A program made the translations under genes and the position numbers. A stretch of DNA of 42,260 bases from NCBI RefSeq assembly GCF_000423605.1, contig NZ_AUIH01000036.1, positions 1 through 42,260 of the forward strand, given 5' to 3'. Positions 28,158-38,008 of the stretch are shown one piece after another. Within the stretch, counting starts at the first letter, position 1. Every line of letters starts with the position of its first letter. This DNA is from Saccharospirillum impatiens DSM 12546 (lineage in GTDB: Bacteria > Pseudomonadota > Gammaproteobacteria > Pseudomonadales > Natronospirillaceae). The notes under the pieces were generated by a model that did no database searches, was not told the origin of the DNA, and worked only from the letters and a program-made list of their open reading frames with translations.

Positions 28158-28586
28158 TCAGCCGCGCGGGCAGAGCTCATCGTTGGAGAAGAAATACGCA
28201 ATTTCACGTTCTGCAGAAGCCGGTGCATCAGAACCGTGAACGGCGTTCGCATCGATGCTGTCAGCAAAGTCGTGACGCAGAGTGCCAGCTGCAGCTTCTG
28301 CCGGGTTGGTTGCACCCATGATTTCGCGGTTCTTGGCTATCGCATTTTCGCCTTCCAGAACCTGAACCATAACAGGACCAGAGGTCATGAACTGGACCAG
28401 TGCCCCAAAAAACGGACGTTCTTTATGCTCGGCGTAAAAGCCTTCAGCCTGTTCCTGGCTCAGGTGGACCATTTTGGAGGCCACAATGCTCAGACCAGAG
28501 GCCTCAAAACGGCTGTAAATAGCGCCGATCAGGTTTTTAGCAACAGCATCGGGTTTAACGATGGAAAAAGTGCGTTCAATAGCCAT
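28158..28586 (-). CDS. ndk: Nucleoside diphosphate kinase
   Basis: Balances nucleoside triphosphate pools by transferring the gamma-phosphate through a phosphohistidine. From ATG 28586 ([15 protein letters not shown]) it has 142 residues, the standard bacterial length of about 143; an in-frame ATG at 28658 would add 24 unrelated residues. The active-site histidine is His117 in NAVHGSD, and the fold residues [15 protein letters not shown] and REIMGATNP are intact. A good -10 box (28629-28634) precedes it. It starts the ndk-rlmN-pilF block. Confidence 0.97.
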   Translation of the reverse strand: MAIERTFSIVKPDAVAKNLIGAIYSRFEASGLSIVASKMVHLSQEQAEGFYAEHKERPFFGALVQFMTSGPVMVQVLEGENAIAKNREIMGATNPAEAAAGTLRHDFADSIDANAVHGSDAPASAEREIAYFFSNDELCPRG

Positions 28587-28628
28587 GTTCAGTAAAGCTC
28601 CACTGTGTACGAATTGAGTCGGGCGCGG

Positions 28629-28634
28629 ATTATA
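28629..28634 (-). promoter_or_regulatory. -10 box of a probable ndk promoter
   Basis: TATAAT on the minus strand, 43 bp upstream of the ndk start codon, followed by CCGCGCCC. No convincing -35 hexamer is seen 16-18 bp upstream, so an activator or weak -35 is likely. Confidence 0.45.
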
Positions 28635-28761
28635 CGTGGCTGGAGCCGCCGTTACCATGGCTCCGGAGCGGGTTTTACCCGACTTGACACAGGCAGGCGC
28701 CCCGGGCGTCAGGACCGCCCGGTGGAGCGACCGTAAAGTGAACGGAACGCCGATGGCGTCT

Positions 28762-30324
28762 TCAGAGCCGATCCCATACCGACGCGTCCAGCGCTACGCC
28801 TGTGGCGCGGCCCCGGGACAGAAAACGGTTTTCAAACTCACGCGGTGATAACGGCTGACTGAAATAGTAGCCCTGAATGCTGTCTACGCCCAAAGCCTCC
28901 AGGCAATGCATCTGTGCTGCCGTTTCCACACCTTCGGCCACAACCGTCATCTCCAGACTGTGCCCCATTCTTACCATGGCGCCGACCATCGCTTCATCCT
29001 GGCTGCGCCGGGCGATATCGTTGATGAAGGTTTTGTCGATCTTCAATACAGTGAACGGTAAGTAACGTAAATAGGATAACGATGAGTATCCGGTCCCGAA
29101 ATCATCCAGAGCCAGGTGTACTCCGGCGTCTTTCAACACGTTCAGCTCCCCGACCACCCGTTCAGACGCATTAACCAGCAACCCTTCAGTCACCTCCAAC
29201 TGCAATGAATTCGGGTTCAGCAACACCTGACCGAGAACCGACTTCACAGCCGCCAGAATACTCCCGTCCTGAAACTGACGCGGCGACACATTAATCGACA
29301 TCATCATGGGAACTTCATACAGTGACTGCCAATGCTTCAGTTGCGCGCAAGCTTCTGTTAATACCCAGTGCCCGATTTCTCCAATAACCCCGATCTGTTC
29401 GGCAATGGGAATAAAGACATCCGGTGGCACCCGCCCCAGCGCCGGGTTGTTCCAGCGAATAAGCGCTTCCATCCCCTTTAGGCTCCGGCCTTCAGTCGCG
29501 ACAATAGGCTGATAGACCAGCGATAATTCACCGCGTCCGAGGGCGCCGCGCAAGTGCTGATCGATCTGCAACCGCTCGGCCGCCTGAATATTCATCGACT
29601 GGGTAAAGAACTGATACCCCCGGCGACCACTGGCCTTGCTCTGCGCCAGCGCGCTGTCCGCCTCCCGAATCAGCGTCTCCCCGTCGCGGCCATCAACAGG
29701 GCCCAAACTGACTCCGATGGAGGCCGATACAGCCAACGAATGCGAATTAACCGCAAAGGGCTCAGCCATACTGGCCAGTATTCGCCGAGCGACAAGTTCG
29801 GCCGCCATGCCATCCTGAATGTGCGGCAACAGCACAATAAATTCATCGGCCCCGTAATATCCGAGCAAATCGCCTTTTTTCACCACAGAACGCAACCGCA
29901 CGGCCACACTCTCCAGCAGTTGATTGGCCAGTTGGTGCCCCAGGGCTTCGTTGATGTCCTTGAAAAAGTCGAGGTCCATCATGAGCACCGCACAGAGATG
30001 GTTACGCTCTATGGCCACGTGCAAGGCTTCATCGAGCCGCTCACGCATATAACGCCGGCTGTTCAAACCGGTCAACGGGTCTTTATTGGCTTCCTGACGC
30101 ACAGACTCAATCTGCTGATGCGCTTCCAGCACCCGATAGTCAGCCGTTCGCTTGAGACGGCGATAATGAATGGACCAAACCAGAAGAATAATGCCACCAA
30201 AGAACAGCCCGCTGGCCAGCGCAACCCACAAACCCCAGGGCATCGCCAGTGACCGCAATGACCACCAGGCCGACCCCTGCCAGAGCAATAACAGCCCCAG
30301 ACTGATCCATCGTTTGTGACGCAC
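28762..30324 (-). CDS. Membrane GGDEF-EAL protein, probable c-di-GMP phosphodiesterase
   Basis: A 520-residue inner-membrane protein. Two membrane segments at about 6-23 and 28-52 leave almost no periplasmic loop, and no separate sensor domain is visible. The GGDEF domain (about 80-240) has [12 protein letters not shown] and [10 protein letters not shown] but the signature reads GADEF (158-162), and the inhibitory site has KKGD in place of RxxD. The EAL domain (about 255-505) keeps the catalytic set: EALIRW near 286, [23 protein letters not shown] near 408, IDKTFI, EGVET and QGYYFSQPL. It therefore probably degrades c-di-GMP, with a weak or regulatory GGDEF part. It sits alone between sufE and ndk on the same strand. 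Confidence 0.88.
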   Translation of the reverse strand: MRHKRWISLGLLLLWQGSAWWSLRSLAMPWGLWVALASGLFFGGIILLVWSIHYRRLKRTADYRVLEAHQQIESVRQEANKDPLTGLNSRRYMRERLDEALHVAIERNHLCAVLMMDLDFFKDINEALGHQLANQLLESVAVRLRSVVKKGDLLGYYGADEFIVLLPHIQDGMAAELVARRILASMAEPFAVNSHSLAVSASIGVSLGPVDGRDGETLIREADSALAQSKASGRRGYQFFTQSMNIQAAERLQIDQHLRGALGRGELSLVYQPIVATEGRSLKGMEALIRWNNPALGRVPPDVFIPIAEQIGVIGEIGHWVLTEACAQLKHWQSLYEVPMMMSINVSPRQFQDGSILAAVKSVLGQVLLNPNSLQLEVTEGLLVNASERVVGELNVLKDAGVHLALDDFGTGYSSLSYLRYLPFTVLKIDKTFINDIARRSQDEAMVGAMVRMGHSLEMTVVAEGVETAAQMHCLEALGVDSIQGYYFSQPLSPREFENRFLSRGRATGVALDASVWDRL

Positions 30325-30356
30325 AGGCTACCCGCCAGGTTGGCTCTACCTTGATG

Positions 30357-30776
30357 TCAGTGAGCAGCGATGTCCTTGATCCGGGCAACCATGGCTCTCA
30401 ACCCGTTACCACGGGTCGGGCTAAGGTGTTTGACCAGATCCAGCTGCGAAAAATAGGCTTCGGTATCGAAGTCTAGAATCTGTTGACGTGTCTTGCCATT
30501 GTAGGCAGCTAAAACAATGGCAAGCAAGCCACGAACGATGTGGGCGTCGGAATCGGCCTGAAAACGGATGCGCTCACCCCCGGCGTCATCAACCAGCCAA
30601 ACCTGGCTCTGGCAACCGCGTACGATGCGCTCATCGGTTTTCAGGGAATCGTCCATGGGCGGCAAATCCTTGCCCAGGTCAATGATATAGCGATATCGGT
30701 CTTCCCAGGAGTCAAAAAAAGACAGGGTTTCGACTATGTCGTCGCTGGTAACATCGGTTCCGAATTCGGTGCTCAT
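30357..30776 (-). CDS. sufE: Cysteine desulfurase sulfur acceptor SufE
   Basis: Takes persulfide sulfur from SufS and passes it to the SufBCD scaffold. The 139 residues match the family (138 in E. coli). The acceptor cysteine is Cys55 in VRGCQSQVWL, and the C-terminal fold residues LLAIVLAAYNGKT and LSPTRGNGLRAM are typical. It stands apart from the rest of the suf genes: a 227-bp gap with the second 145-bp repeat separates it from sufT. It may have its own promoter or be read from the operon. The GGDEF-EAL gene follows 32 bp downstream. Confidence 0.95.
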   Translation of the reverse strand: MSTEFGTDVTSDDIVETLSFFDSWEDRYRYIIDLGKDLPPMDDSLKTDERIVRGCQSQVWLVDDAGGERIRFQADSDAHIVRGLLAIVLAAYNGKTRQQILDFDTEAYFSQLDLVKHLSPTRGNGLRAMVARIKDIAAH

Positions 30777-30824
30777 GGCTGACCTGCTGGTTGGTTGTTA
30801 GTCACATTTGGTGGCTCAGTATCA

Positions 30825-30969
30825 TTGGTGCCAATCGCCCGTGCCAGCCACCGAGCATACCTTTCCGGGGTCGGCGTTAACCCATCCATGGGGCCTAGAC
30901 CGCAGCATCCCTGCTGCGGACTTCCCCGGAAAGGTATACTCGGCACCCGGCACTCTATTGGTTGCAAAC
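30825..30969. repeat. 145-bp structured intergenic repeat, copy B
   Basis: Second copy of the element at 21514-21658, same length and same orientation on the plus strand. The enclosing stem is 30853-30870 with 30924-30941 (17 of 18 pairs). Compared with copy A at least five stem positions have changed on both sides so that pairing is retained. The central hairpin CCGCAGCA/TGCTGCGG is invariant; only its loop differs (TCCC for TCCT). It occupies the gap between the start of sufE and the stop of sufT, so it would be transcribed in the suf messenger. The extra outer palindrome seen beside copy A is absent here. Confidence 0.8.
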
Positions 30970-31003
30970 AAAATATTTTATTAGTGCAGTGGGCAAAACG
31001 CAT

Positions 31004-31531
31004 TCAGAAAAACAGACCGGTTTCCAACTGGGCCTCTTCCGACATCTTATCCCGGCTCCAGGGCGGGTCGAACACCAGTTCGACCGAGACCGATTCGACA
31101 CCCGGCACCTTGGCGACCCGGTATTTGACGTCGTCGACCAGCACGGGTCCCATGCCACAACCCGGGGCGGTCAGGGTCATGTCGATCATCACGTTATGGC
31201 CTTCGATGGCCACCTTGTAGATCAAGCCCAACGCGACCACATTGACCGGGATTTCCGGGTCGAAAATGGATTCCATGGCCGCCCAAACCTGGGCCTCATC
31301 GATCTGGCCATCAGCACGCGGCTCAAATTCCAGTTTTTGCGGTTCAAAACCGAGTGCATCAGCATCAGTCCCGTCAATGCGGGCCATATTGCCGTTATGC
31401 ACCACGGTGTAGTTGCCACCGAGCGATTGAGTGAGGGTGACGAAGCTGTCCTGCGGAATGGTGATGGGCGTACCTACCGGCACCAGCCGCGCTTCAACAT
31501 CCCGCTGGGTGACCACCATGCGTTTTTCCAT
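31004..31531 (-). CDS. sufT: Putative Fe-S assembly factor SufT (DUF59/MIP18)
   Basis: A 175-residue protein of the SufT family, a DUF59/MIP18-domain factor that helps mature Fe-S proteins under high demand. The N-terminal part contains GTPITIPQDSFVTLTQSLGGNYTV, typical of SufT. The DUF59 domain (about 75-165) shows ESIFDPEIPVNVVALGLIY, TLTAPGCGMGP with the conserved cysteine, and LVFDPPWSRDKMSEEA. Its start overlaps the sufA stop by one base. Placement after sufA inside a suf operon is common in Proteobacteria that lack isc genes. Exact biochemical role is not settled. Confidence 0.9.
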   Translation of the reverse strand: MEKRMVVTQRDVEARLVPVGTPITIPQDSFVTLTQSLGGNYTVVHNGNMARIDGTDADALGFEPQKLEFEPRADGQIDEAQVWAAMESIFDPEIPVNVVALGLIYKVAIEGHNVMIDMTLTAPGCGMGPVLVDDVKYRVAKVPGVESVSVELVFDPPWSRDKMSEEAQLETGLFF

Positions 31532-31929
31532 CAGTGCGCAGGCTCCGCCAGATCCGTGTCAGCGGCATCGGAGTCGACCACAAAGCTTTCACCACAACCG
31601 CATTCGGCGGTTACGTTCGGGTTGCGAAACTTGATCACCCGGTTAATGCCGTCTTTGGCGAAATCGATCTCGGTCCCCTGCACAATGGGCAGCGCGTCTT
31701 TTTGCACAAACAAGGTTACGTCATCGGCCATCGGTAACCGAACATCGGTCTCATCGGCTTCCGTCACCAGATCGACAATGTACATGTAGCCGGAACAGCC
31801 ACTTTCCTTGATCGATAGCCGTATGCCCTGGGCGCCAGCTTCCTGTATCTGGCGGCGGCTGTGCTCAACGGCGGCGGCGGTCATGGTCAGCTGGGCCGAC
31901 TGACTCGGATCAAAGGATTCAACACTCAT
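31531..31929 (-). CDS. sufA: A-type Fe-S carrier SufA/ErpA/IscA-like
   Basis: A 132-residue A-type carrier that receives Fe-S clusters and hands them to apoproteins. The three ligand cysteines are Cys45 in SGCSGYMY and Cys110/Cys112 in AECGCGESF. The N-terminus (about 17 residues) and the acidic C-terminal tail DSDAADTDLAEPAH extend beyond the core fold. A good ribosome binding site (AGGAG) precedes the start. It lies 120 bp after sufS, separated by five 13-bp tandem repeats, and is coupled to sufT. Assignment between SufA, IscA and ErpA subfamilies is by context. Confidence 0.9.
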   Translation of the reverse strand: MSVESFDPSQSAQLTMTAAAVEHSRRQIQEAGAQGIRLSIKESGCSGYMYIVDLVTEADETDVRLPMADDVTLFVQKDALPIVQGTEIDFAKDGINRVIKFRNPNVTAECGCGESFVVDSDAADTDLAEPAH

Positions 31930-31972
31930 GGTCGTACTCCTGTTTCATAAAGGGGCTGTTTCCCGTCGGTGC

Positions 31973-32037
31973 AGTACCGATTAAAAGTACCGATTTACAG
32001 TACCGATATGTAGTACCGATTTGTACTACCGATATGG
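31973..32037. repeat. Five tandem 13-bp repeats between sufS and sufA
   Basis: Units begin at 31973, 31986, 31999, 32012 and 32025, exactly 13 bp apart. The first four start with AGTACCGAT and the fifth with ACTACCGAT; the last four bases of each unit vary but are mostly A/T. The first unit also pairs with TCGGT just before it to give a small hairpin (31965-31979). The array fills most of the sufS-sufA gap and would be in the transcript. Confidence 0.8.
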
Positions 32038-32049
32038 GGTCAACAGCGC

Positions 32050-33270
32050 TTACATCAAAAAAGTTTTGGCTTTATCAAGCCCGGCAAACAGCGCATCGAC
32101 ATCGGCACGGGTGTTATAGAGCGCAAAGCTGGCACGCACACTGCCGGTCAAACCAAACCGGGTCATGATCGGCATGGCGCAATGGTTGCCTGTGCGCACC
32201 GCAACACCCTGCTGGTCGAGCAACATGCCCAGATCAGCCGGGTGCGCGCCGTCCAGAATAAAACCCAAGACACCGGCACGATGATCGGCATCGCCCACCA
32301 GCGTCAGACCCGGGTAGTCTTTGGCGCGGCTGACCGCGTAATCGAGTACGTCCCGCTCATGGGCAGCAACGGCATCACGATCGAGGCTGTTGATAAACTC
32401 AATGGCCGCTCCGGTACCGATGGCACCCGCGACATTTGGCGTCCCGGGTTCAAACTTGAACGGCAAGGTATTGAAGGTAGTGCCTTCAAAAGACACCGTT
32501 TCAATCATTTCACCACCGCCCATAAACGGAGGCATCGCATCAAGCAACTCACGCTTGCCGTACAAGACACCAATGCCCATCGGGCCATACATCTTGTGCG
32601 CAGAAAACGCGTAAAAGTCACAATCCAGCGCCTGCATGTCGAGCGGCCAGTGAGCCACCGCCTGTGCACCATCTATCAGCACTTTCGCACCCACGGCGTG
32701 GGCCTGCTCGATAATGCTTTCAACCGGGTTTACCGTGCCCAGCGCATTGGAAACGTGCACGATGGATACCAGCTTCACGCGCTCATCAAGCAAATCCGCA
32801 AACGCAGCCATGTCTAACTGACCCCGATCATCCACCGGTATCGGTACCAGTTCGACGCCGGTCTGACCGCCCAGAATTTGCCAGGGAACGATGTTGGCGT
32901 GGTGCTCCATGCCGGAGACCAGAACGCGATCGCCTTTTTTCAGGTTATCGCGACCCCAACTGAACGCTACCAGGTTAATCGCCTCGGTAGTGCCTTTGGT
33001 CCAGATCACTTCGTCGGTACTGCGCGCATTGATAAAACCGCGCACCGCTTCCCGGGCCTGTTCGAACCGCGCCGTGGCGCGATCGCTCAGGGTGTGAGCA
33101 CCGCGATGCACATTGCTGTTATCGTGCCGGTAATAGTCGGCAATGGCGTCGATGACGTCGTTGGGCTTGTGCGTTGTGGCGCCGTTATCGAGGTAGACCA
33201 GCGGTTTGCCGTTCACTTGCTGGTCGAGTATCGGAAAGCGCGCGCGCAACGCATTCACATCGAAGCTCAT
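32050..33270 (-). CDS. sufS: Cysteine desulfurase SufS (group II)
   Basis: PLP enzyme that removes sulfur from cysteine and loads SufE. The 406 residues equal the E. coli length. The N-terminal FPILDQQVNGKPLVYLDNGATTHKP is typical. The PLP lysine lies in SAHKMYGP near 226, and the catalytic Cys in VRTGNHCAMP near 364, in a short group II loop that needs SufE. The ATG overlaps the sufD stop by 4 bp. The locus also encodes an IscS-type desulfurase, so two sulfur donors are present in one operon. Confidence 0.97.
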   Translation of the reverse strand: MSFDVNALRARFPILDQQVNGKPLVYLDNGATTHKPNDVIDAIADYYRHDNSNVHRGAHTLSDRATARFEQAREAVRGFINARSTDEVIWTKGTTEAINLVAFSWGRDNLKKGDRVLVSGMEHHANIVPWQILGGQTGVELVPIPVDDRGQLDMAAFADLLDERVKLVSIVHVSNALGTVNPVESIIEQAHAVGAKVLIDGAQAVAHWPLDMQALDCDFYAFSAHKMYGPMGIGVLYGKRELLDAMPPFMGGGEMIETVSFEGTTFNTLPFKFEPGTPNVAGAIGTGAAIEFINSLDRDAVAAHERDVLDYAVSRAKDYPGLTLVGDADHRAGVLGFILDGAHPADLGMLLDQQGVAVRTGNHCAMPIMTRFGLTGSVRASFALYNTRADVDALFAGLDKAKTFLM

Positions 33271-34559
33271 AGCAAATGCCCCGCCAGGTCATCTTCTTTG
33301 GCAAACAGCGATGCCAGCAAAGGCCGCAGCAACCGTTTTACCGGATCATCATCAAGCGCTTCGAGCAGCTCATTAATGAAGCCGAAGCTCATCATCACTT
33401 CAGCTTCCTGCCGGCTGATGCCACGAGACAGAAAATAAAACAGCGAGCCTTTGTCGAGCTGTGCAACGGTCGCACCGTGCGCGCACTTGACGTCGTCGGC
33501 GTAAATTTCCAGTTCCGGCTTGGTGTTGATTTCGGCACGGTGGCTGGTCAGCAAGTTTTTATTGCTCAGTTCAGCCAGCGTTTTCTGAGCGTCTTTATGA
33601 ATGTGAATACGGCCATTAAACACCGCCTTCGCATCATCGCCGATGATCCCGCGGAACACTTCATTGGAGGTACCGTGCGGTACTTCGTGTTCCAGTGTGG
33701 TGTGGTAATCGACGTGCTCTTTGCCTTTTGGCAGATAAACCCCGTTCAACTGAAGGTGAGCGCCACTGCCACAATGGCGAACCACGATGTCTTTGCGCTT
33801 GAGTACACCGCCCAGTGCCATATGAAAACTGTTCATCTGGCTATGAGCGCGCAATACCGCCTGCAGTGACCCCAGATGACGAACATCACCGGTCTCCAGC
33901 AGCAAGTGGTAATGCGTCAGTTTTGCGCTGTCGCCCACGTCAATTTCCGTCACCGGGTTAATGAACACCGGCCCGTCAGATTCACTGGCGAAGGTTTCAA
34001 CCAGGGTCATCTGGCTGCGAGAACCCAAGTCGAGCATAACCCGAACTGGCACTGCTCTTCCGTTGGCATTGGGCGACAACACCTGGTTTATGTGCAGCGG
34101 TTTCTCCAGCACCGTTTCCGGGGCTACTTCGATCCAGACTGCTTCAGCCAATAACGCCTGGTTGAAAGTGGTAAACAGCTGATCGCCCGCCAGGGTCTTG
34201 GCCAGCCGTTGCTCAAACCGGGCACGCTGCTCGGCCGTTGCTTTCGACAGCAACTGCACACTAACGCCTTCAGGCAAGGCACCATGATCGGTGACTTTGC
34301 CGTCGACCAGGGTAATTACGGTGCGATCCCAGTCGGCAAACACGGTACCGGTCGCACTACCTGGCTGCTCAGACAGCGACCATTCGGTGCCCAGCATGGA
34401 TTTCAGCGGTGTGTACTTCCAGGCTTCCGTCTTGCGGGTCGGCCAGGGGGTGGCGGCAAATTGCGACCAGGCGCTCGCGCGCCAGTCTTTCAGCCAGCCC
34501 CAGTCTGACTGTGCCTGCAAGCCATGGTGAGCCTGTTCTGCCTGCATCGGGTCGGACAC
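33267..34559 (-). CDS. sufD: Fe-S scaffold subunit SufD
   Basis: Partner of SufB in the SufBC2D scaffold that builds clusters. The 430 residues (E. coli 423) have the right-handed beta-helix core and end with the conserved region GATVAQLDKGSLFYFLSRGISRQEAEVMM and FINELLEAL. The start is GTG at 34559, directly after the sufC TAA; an ATG three codons later is an alternative. The conserved HGAT histidine (KCAHGATVAQ) is present. It is coupled to sufS downstream by a 4-bp overlap. Confidence 0.96.
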   Translation of the reverse strand: MSDPMQAEQAHHGLQAQSDWGWLKDWRASAWSQFAATPWPTRKTEAWKYTPLKSMLGTEWSLSEQPGSATGTVFADWDRTVITLVDGKVTDHGALPEGVSVQLLSKATAEQRARFEQRLAKTLAGDQLFTTFNQALLAEAVWIEVAPETVLEKPLHINQVLSPNANGRAVPVRVMLDLGSRSQMTLVETFASESDGPVFINPVTEIDVGDSAKLTHYHLLLETGDVRHLGSLQAVLRAHSQMNSFHMALGGVLKRKDIVVRHCGSGAHLQLNGVYLPKGKEHVDYHTTLEHEVPHGTSNEVFRGIIGDDAKAVFNGRIHIHKDAQKTLAELSNKNLLTSHRAEINTKPELEIYADDVKCAHGATVAQLDKGSLFYFLSRGISRQEAEVMMSFGFINELLEALDDDPVKRLLRPLLASLFAKEDDLAGHLL

Positions 34560-35309
34560 TTAGGCCACCTCCTCGTCGATCCAGCTGTAACCGTGTTTTT
34601 CCAGTTCCAGCGCCAGTTCACGACCACCGGATTTCACGATGCGCCCTTTGGCCAGAACGTGCACATAGTCCGGCACAATGTAGTCGAGCAGGCGCTGGTA
34701 ATGCGTCACCACGATGATGCCCCGGTCCGGGCTGCGCAGTTCATTAACGCCCCGGGCAACCACCTGTAATGCATCGATATCGAGACCGGAATCGGTTTCA
34801 TCCAGAATGCACAGGCTCGGTTCGAGCAGCATCATTTGCAGCAGTTCGTTGCGCTTTTTCTCGCCACCGGAGAAACCTTCGTTAACACCGCGTTTGAGAA
34901 AATCGGCGGGCAAGTCCACCGCTTTGCATTTCTCACGGGCAAGCTTGATGAAATCCATCGAGCTCATCGCCTCTTCACCGCGTGCGGAACGAATGGCATC
35001 GACACTGGCTTTCAGAAATTCCATGTTCGAGACGCCGGGTATTTCAACCGGATACTGAAACGCCAGAAAGATACCCGCACGGGCGCGTTCTTCAGCTTCG
35101 AGTTCGAGCAGATTCTGACCTTTATAGGTTACCGTGCCGCCGGTCACTTCATAACCGGGACGACCCGACAATACATTGCCGAGGGTACTCTTGCCGGCCC
35201 CATTCGGGCCCATAATGGCATGCACTTCACCCGGCTTAACCTCAAGGTTCAGACCGTGCAAAATGGCCGTATCTTCGACCCGGGCGTGCAAATCGTTAAT
35301 GTTCAGCAT
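34560..35309 (-). CDS. sufC: Fe-S assembly ATPase SufC
   Basis: ABC-type ATPase that energises SufBCD. The 249 residues (E. coli 248) show Walker A GPNGAGKST at 34-42, the SufC-typical signature FSGGEKKRNELLQMM near 145, Walker B LCILDETDSGLD near 170 and the switch region VVTHYQR near 205. Membrane partners are absent, as expected for SufC, which binds SufB and SufD. It lies 71 bp after sufB and abuts sufD. Confidence 0.97.
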   Translation of the reverse strand: MLNINDLHARVEDTAILHGLNLEVKPGEVHAIMGPNGAGKSTLGNVLSGRPGYEVTGGTVTYKGQNLLELEAEERARAGIFLAFQYPVEIPGVSNMEFLKASVDAIRSARGEEAMSSMDFIKLAREKCKAVDLPADFLKRGVNEGFSGGEKKRNELLQMMLLEPSLCILDETDSGLDIDALQVVARGVNELRSPDRGIIVVTHYQRLLDYIVPDYVHVLAKGRIVKSGGRELALELEKHGYSWIDEEVA

Positions 35310-35380
35310 GTTTCAATCTCATTCCTTCAAATTCGGTTCATCGTGAGTGCGCAAGAGGCCGGCGATGCCCGCCCGGGGTA

Positions 35381-36817
35381 CTAACCCACTGCGCCTTCCA
35401 GACTGACTTCCAGCAACTTGCCGGCTTCCACGGCGAATTCCATGGGCAATTCTCGGAACACGTCTTTGCAGAAACCGTTAACAATCATCGAGACTGCTTT
35501 TTCGGCATCGATGCCGCGTTGCTGACACAGGAACATCTGGTCGTCACTGACTTTTGAGGTGGTTGCCTCGTGCTCGACCACCGCCGTCGGGTTCTTCGAT
35601 TCAATGTACGGAAAGGTATGAGCCCCGCACTGATCACCGATCAGCAATGAGTCGCACTGGGTATAATTTCGCGCGCCTTCGGCTCCGGGGTTCATCTTCA
35701 CCAGACCACGGTAGCTATTGGAGCTGTGCTTGGCGCTGATGCCCTTGGCGATGATGGTCGAGCGCGTGTTTTTGCCCAGGTGAATCATCTTGGTGCCGGT
35801 ATCGGCTTGCTGATAATTACTGGTCAGCGCAACGGAATAAAACTCACCAATGCTGTCGTCCCCTTTCAGGATGCACGACGGGTATTTCCAGGTCACCGCA
35901 GAACCCGTTTCGACCTGGGTCCAGGAAATCTTGGCACGGGTGTGAGCAATGCCACGCTTGGTCACGAAGTTGTAGATACCACCCTTGCCTTGCGCATCGC
36001 CCGGGTACCAGTTCTGTACCGTTGAATACTTGATGTCGGCATCGTCCAGCGCAACCAGTTCAACCACGGCCGCGTGCAACTGGTTTTCATCGCGCATCGG
36101 CGCGGTGCAGCCTTCAAGATAACTGACCTGGCTGCGTTCATCGGCGATGATCAGCGTACGCTCGAACTGTCCGGTCTTGGCTTCGTTAATTCGGAAATAC
36201 GTCGACAGTTCCATCGGGCAACGCACGCCCTTGGGAATGTACACAAAGGAACCATCGGAAAAGACCGCTGAGTTCAGGGCGGCATAGAAGTTGTCTTTCT
36301 GCGGCACAACCGAACCCAGATACTTCTGTACCAGCTCGGGGTATTCATGCACGGCTTCAGAAATCGGGCAAAAAATCACACCCGCGTCTTTCAGTTTCTG
36401 ACGGAAGGTTGTACCCACCGATACGCTGTCGAACACCATATCAACCGCTACACCCGCCAGCACTTCCTGCTCGTGAACGGGAATGCCCAGCTTTTCATAG
36501 GTGCGCAGCAGTTCGGGGTCGACTTCATCGAGTGACTGCGGGCCGTCTTCCATGCTTTTTGGCGACGAATAGTAAGACAGCGCCTGAAAATCCGGCTTTG
36601 GGTAGACCACGTGCGCCCACTCTGGTTCTTTCATGTCCAGCCAGGCACGGTAAGCCTTCAGACGCCACTCGAGCATCCATTCTGGCTCTTGCTTTTTGGC
36701 CGAAATCAGACGAATGACGTCTTCATTCAAACCGGGCGGAATGGTCAGTGACTCGATATCGGTTATCCAACCGGCCGAGTATTCCGACTTCAGATACTGG
36801 TCAATATTCTCACTCAT
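35381..36817 (-). CDS. sufB: Fe-S scaffold subunit SufB
   Basis: Main scaffold protein of the SufBC2D complex. The 478 residues (E. coli 495) contain SYLEGCTAP with a conserved sulfur-relay cysteine, [30 protein letters not shown], the [21 protein letters not shown] stretch carrying the candidate cluster cysteine, and the C-terminal [28 protein letters not shown]. The gene follows iscS by 18 bp, so it belongs to the iscR-iscS transcript. No frameshift or truncation is visible. Confidence 0.97.
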   Translation of the reverse strand: MSENIDQYLKSEYSAGWITDIESLTIPPGLNEDVIRLISAKKQEPEWMLEWRLKAYRAWLDMKEPEWAHVVYPKPDFQALSYYSSPKSMEDGPQSLDEVDPELLRTYEKLGIPVHEQEVLAGVAVDMVFDSVSVGTTFRQKLKDAGVIFCPISEAVHEYPELVQKYLGSVVPQKDNFYAALNSAVFSDGSFVYIPKGVRCPMELSTYFRINEAKTGQFERTLIIADERSQVSYLEGCTAPMRDENQLHAAVVELVALDDADIKYSTVQNWYPGDAQGKGGIYNFVTKRGIAHTRAKISWTQVETGSAVTWKYPSCILKGDDSIGEFYSVALTSNYQQADTGTKMIHLGKNTRSTIIAKGISAKHSSNSYRGLVKMNPGAEGARNYTQCDSLLIGDQCGAHTFPYIESKNPTAVVEHEATTSKVSDDQMFLCQQRGIDAEKAVSMIVNGFCKDVFRELPMEFAVEAGKLLEVSLEGAVG

Positions 36818-36835
36818 GATATTCCCCTGCGAAGG

Positions 36836-38008
36836 TCAGGAGGTCACCGCGCTGGCTTGCTTGCGCAAGGCCGTCACGGCGTCCCTAATACGGTGTATGG
36901 CTTGGTCCACCTCTTCACGGGTGGTGAAACGGCCCAGGCTGAAGCGCAAGGAACCGTGTGCAGCCTGATCACTCAGGCCCATGGCTTTTAATACGTACGA
37001 AGGTTCAACGCTGGCGGACGTACAGGCCGACCCGGTAGACACCGCCAGATCGCGTAACGCCATCATCAGGGACTCGCCGTCGATGCCGCCGAAATGAATG
37101 TTCAAGTGCCCCGGCGTACGTGGCGCCTGACCGCCGTTAATGTGTATCTCACCGAGATCGGCAATGCCCTGCCAGAGCGTATCGCGCAGCATGGCGATGC
37201 GCTGGCTTTCGTCAGTCAGGTGTTCTGCGACCAGACTGGCCGCCACTCCAATACCCACCAGCTGATGAGTCGCCAGGGTGCCGGAACGCATGCCGCGTTC
37301 ATGACCGCCGCCGTGAATCTGGGGCAACAGCGTTAAACTGGAACGACGCCGCACGTACAAAGCGCCGACGCCCTTGGGGCCATAAAACTTGTGCGCCGAC
37401 ACCGACGCCATCGTCGCTTGCCAGTCATCGACCTGAACCGGGATCTTGCCAACGGCTTGCGCAGCATCCACGTGAAACCAAATGTTGTGATCGGTACACA
37501 GCTGGCCAATGCCCGCCACCGGGTTCAGCACACCGGTCTCATTGTTGGCCGCCATGATGCTGACCAGACGCGTATTGGGTTGCAGCGCGGCGGCGACGGC
37601 TTCTGCCGAAACAACACCATCGGCATCGGGCATAACCACCGTCAGGCCATACCCTTTTTGTTCCAGGTAGCGGACCGGGTCGAGCACGGCTTTGTGTTCT
37701 GTTGCGGCAACAACGAAATGGCAGTCGCCGGGCGCGAATTGTTCCGCGACACCTTTAATAGCGAGGTTATTGCTCTCGGTGGCACCGCTGGTCCAGACGA
37801 TCTCGCGGCTGTCGGCACCCAGCAGGTCGGCGACTTCATTGCGGGCATCTTCCACCGCTTCCTCGGCCTGCCAACCCAACAGGTGCGAGCGTGAGGCCGG
37901 GTTACCGTAAATACCATCACGGGTCAGGTGCGCCATCATTCGCTCGGCGACGCGTTCGTCGACCGGGGTCGTCGCGGCGTAATCAAAGTACATCGGTTGC
38001 GTGCTCAT
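36836..38008 (-). CDS. iscS: Cysteine desulfurase IscS-like (group I)
   Basis: PLP enzyme that mobilises cysteine sulfur. The 390-residue protein begins [15 protein letters not shown], carries the PLP lysine in [10 protein letters not shown] near 206 and the mobile-loop Cys in [10 protein letters not shown] near 328, as in E. coli IscS. E. coli IscS has 404 residues; here the C-terminus ends [11 protein letters not shown] and lacks about 14 residues that include the end involved in scaffold contact. No iscU, hscBA or fdx gene is in the locus, so it presumably feeds the Suf scaffold or tRNA thiolation. It overlaps iscR by 4 bp and leads directly into sufB. Confidence 0.93.
   Translation of the reverse strand: MSTQPMYFDYAATTPVDERVAERMMAHLTRDGIYGNPASRSHLLGWQAEEAVEDARNEVADLLGADSREIVWTSGATESNNLAIKGVAEQFAPGDCHFVVAATEHKAVLDPVRYLEQKGYGLTVVMPDADGVVSAEAVAAALQPNTRLVSIMAANNETGVLNPVAGIGQLCTDHNIWFHVDAAQAVGKIPVQVDDWQATMASVSAHKFYGPKGVGALYVRRRSSLTLLPQIHGGGHERGMRSGTLATHQLVGIGVAASLVAEHLTDESQRIAMLRDTLWQGIADLGEIHINGGQAPRTPGHLNIHFGGIDGESLMMALRDLAVSTGSACTSASVEPSYVLKAMGLSDQAAHGSLRFSLGRFTTREEVDQAIHRIRDAVTALRKQASAVTS

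Noticed and set aside
31973-32037. CRISPR array
   Set aside because: Units are only 13 bp with 4-bp variable parts; no cas genes and no spacer-sized intervals.
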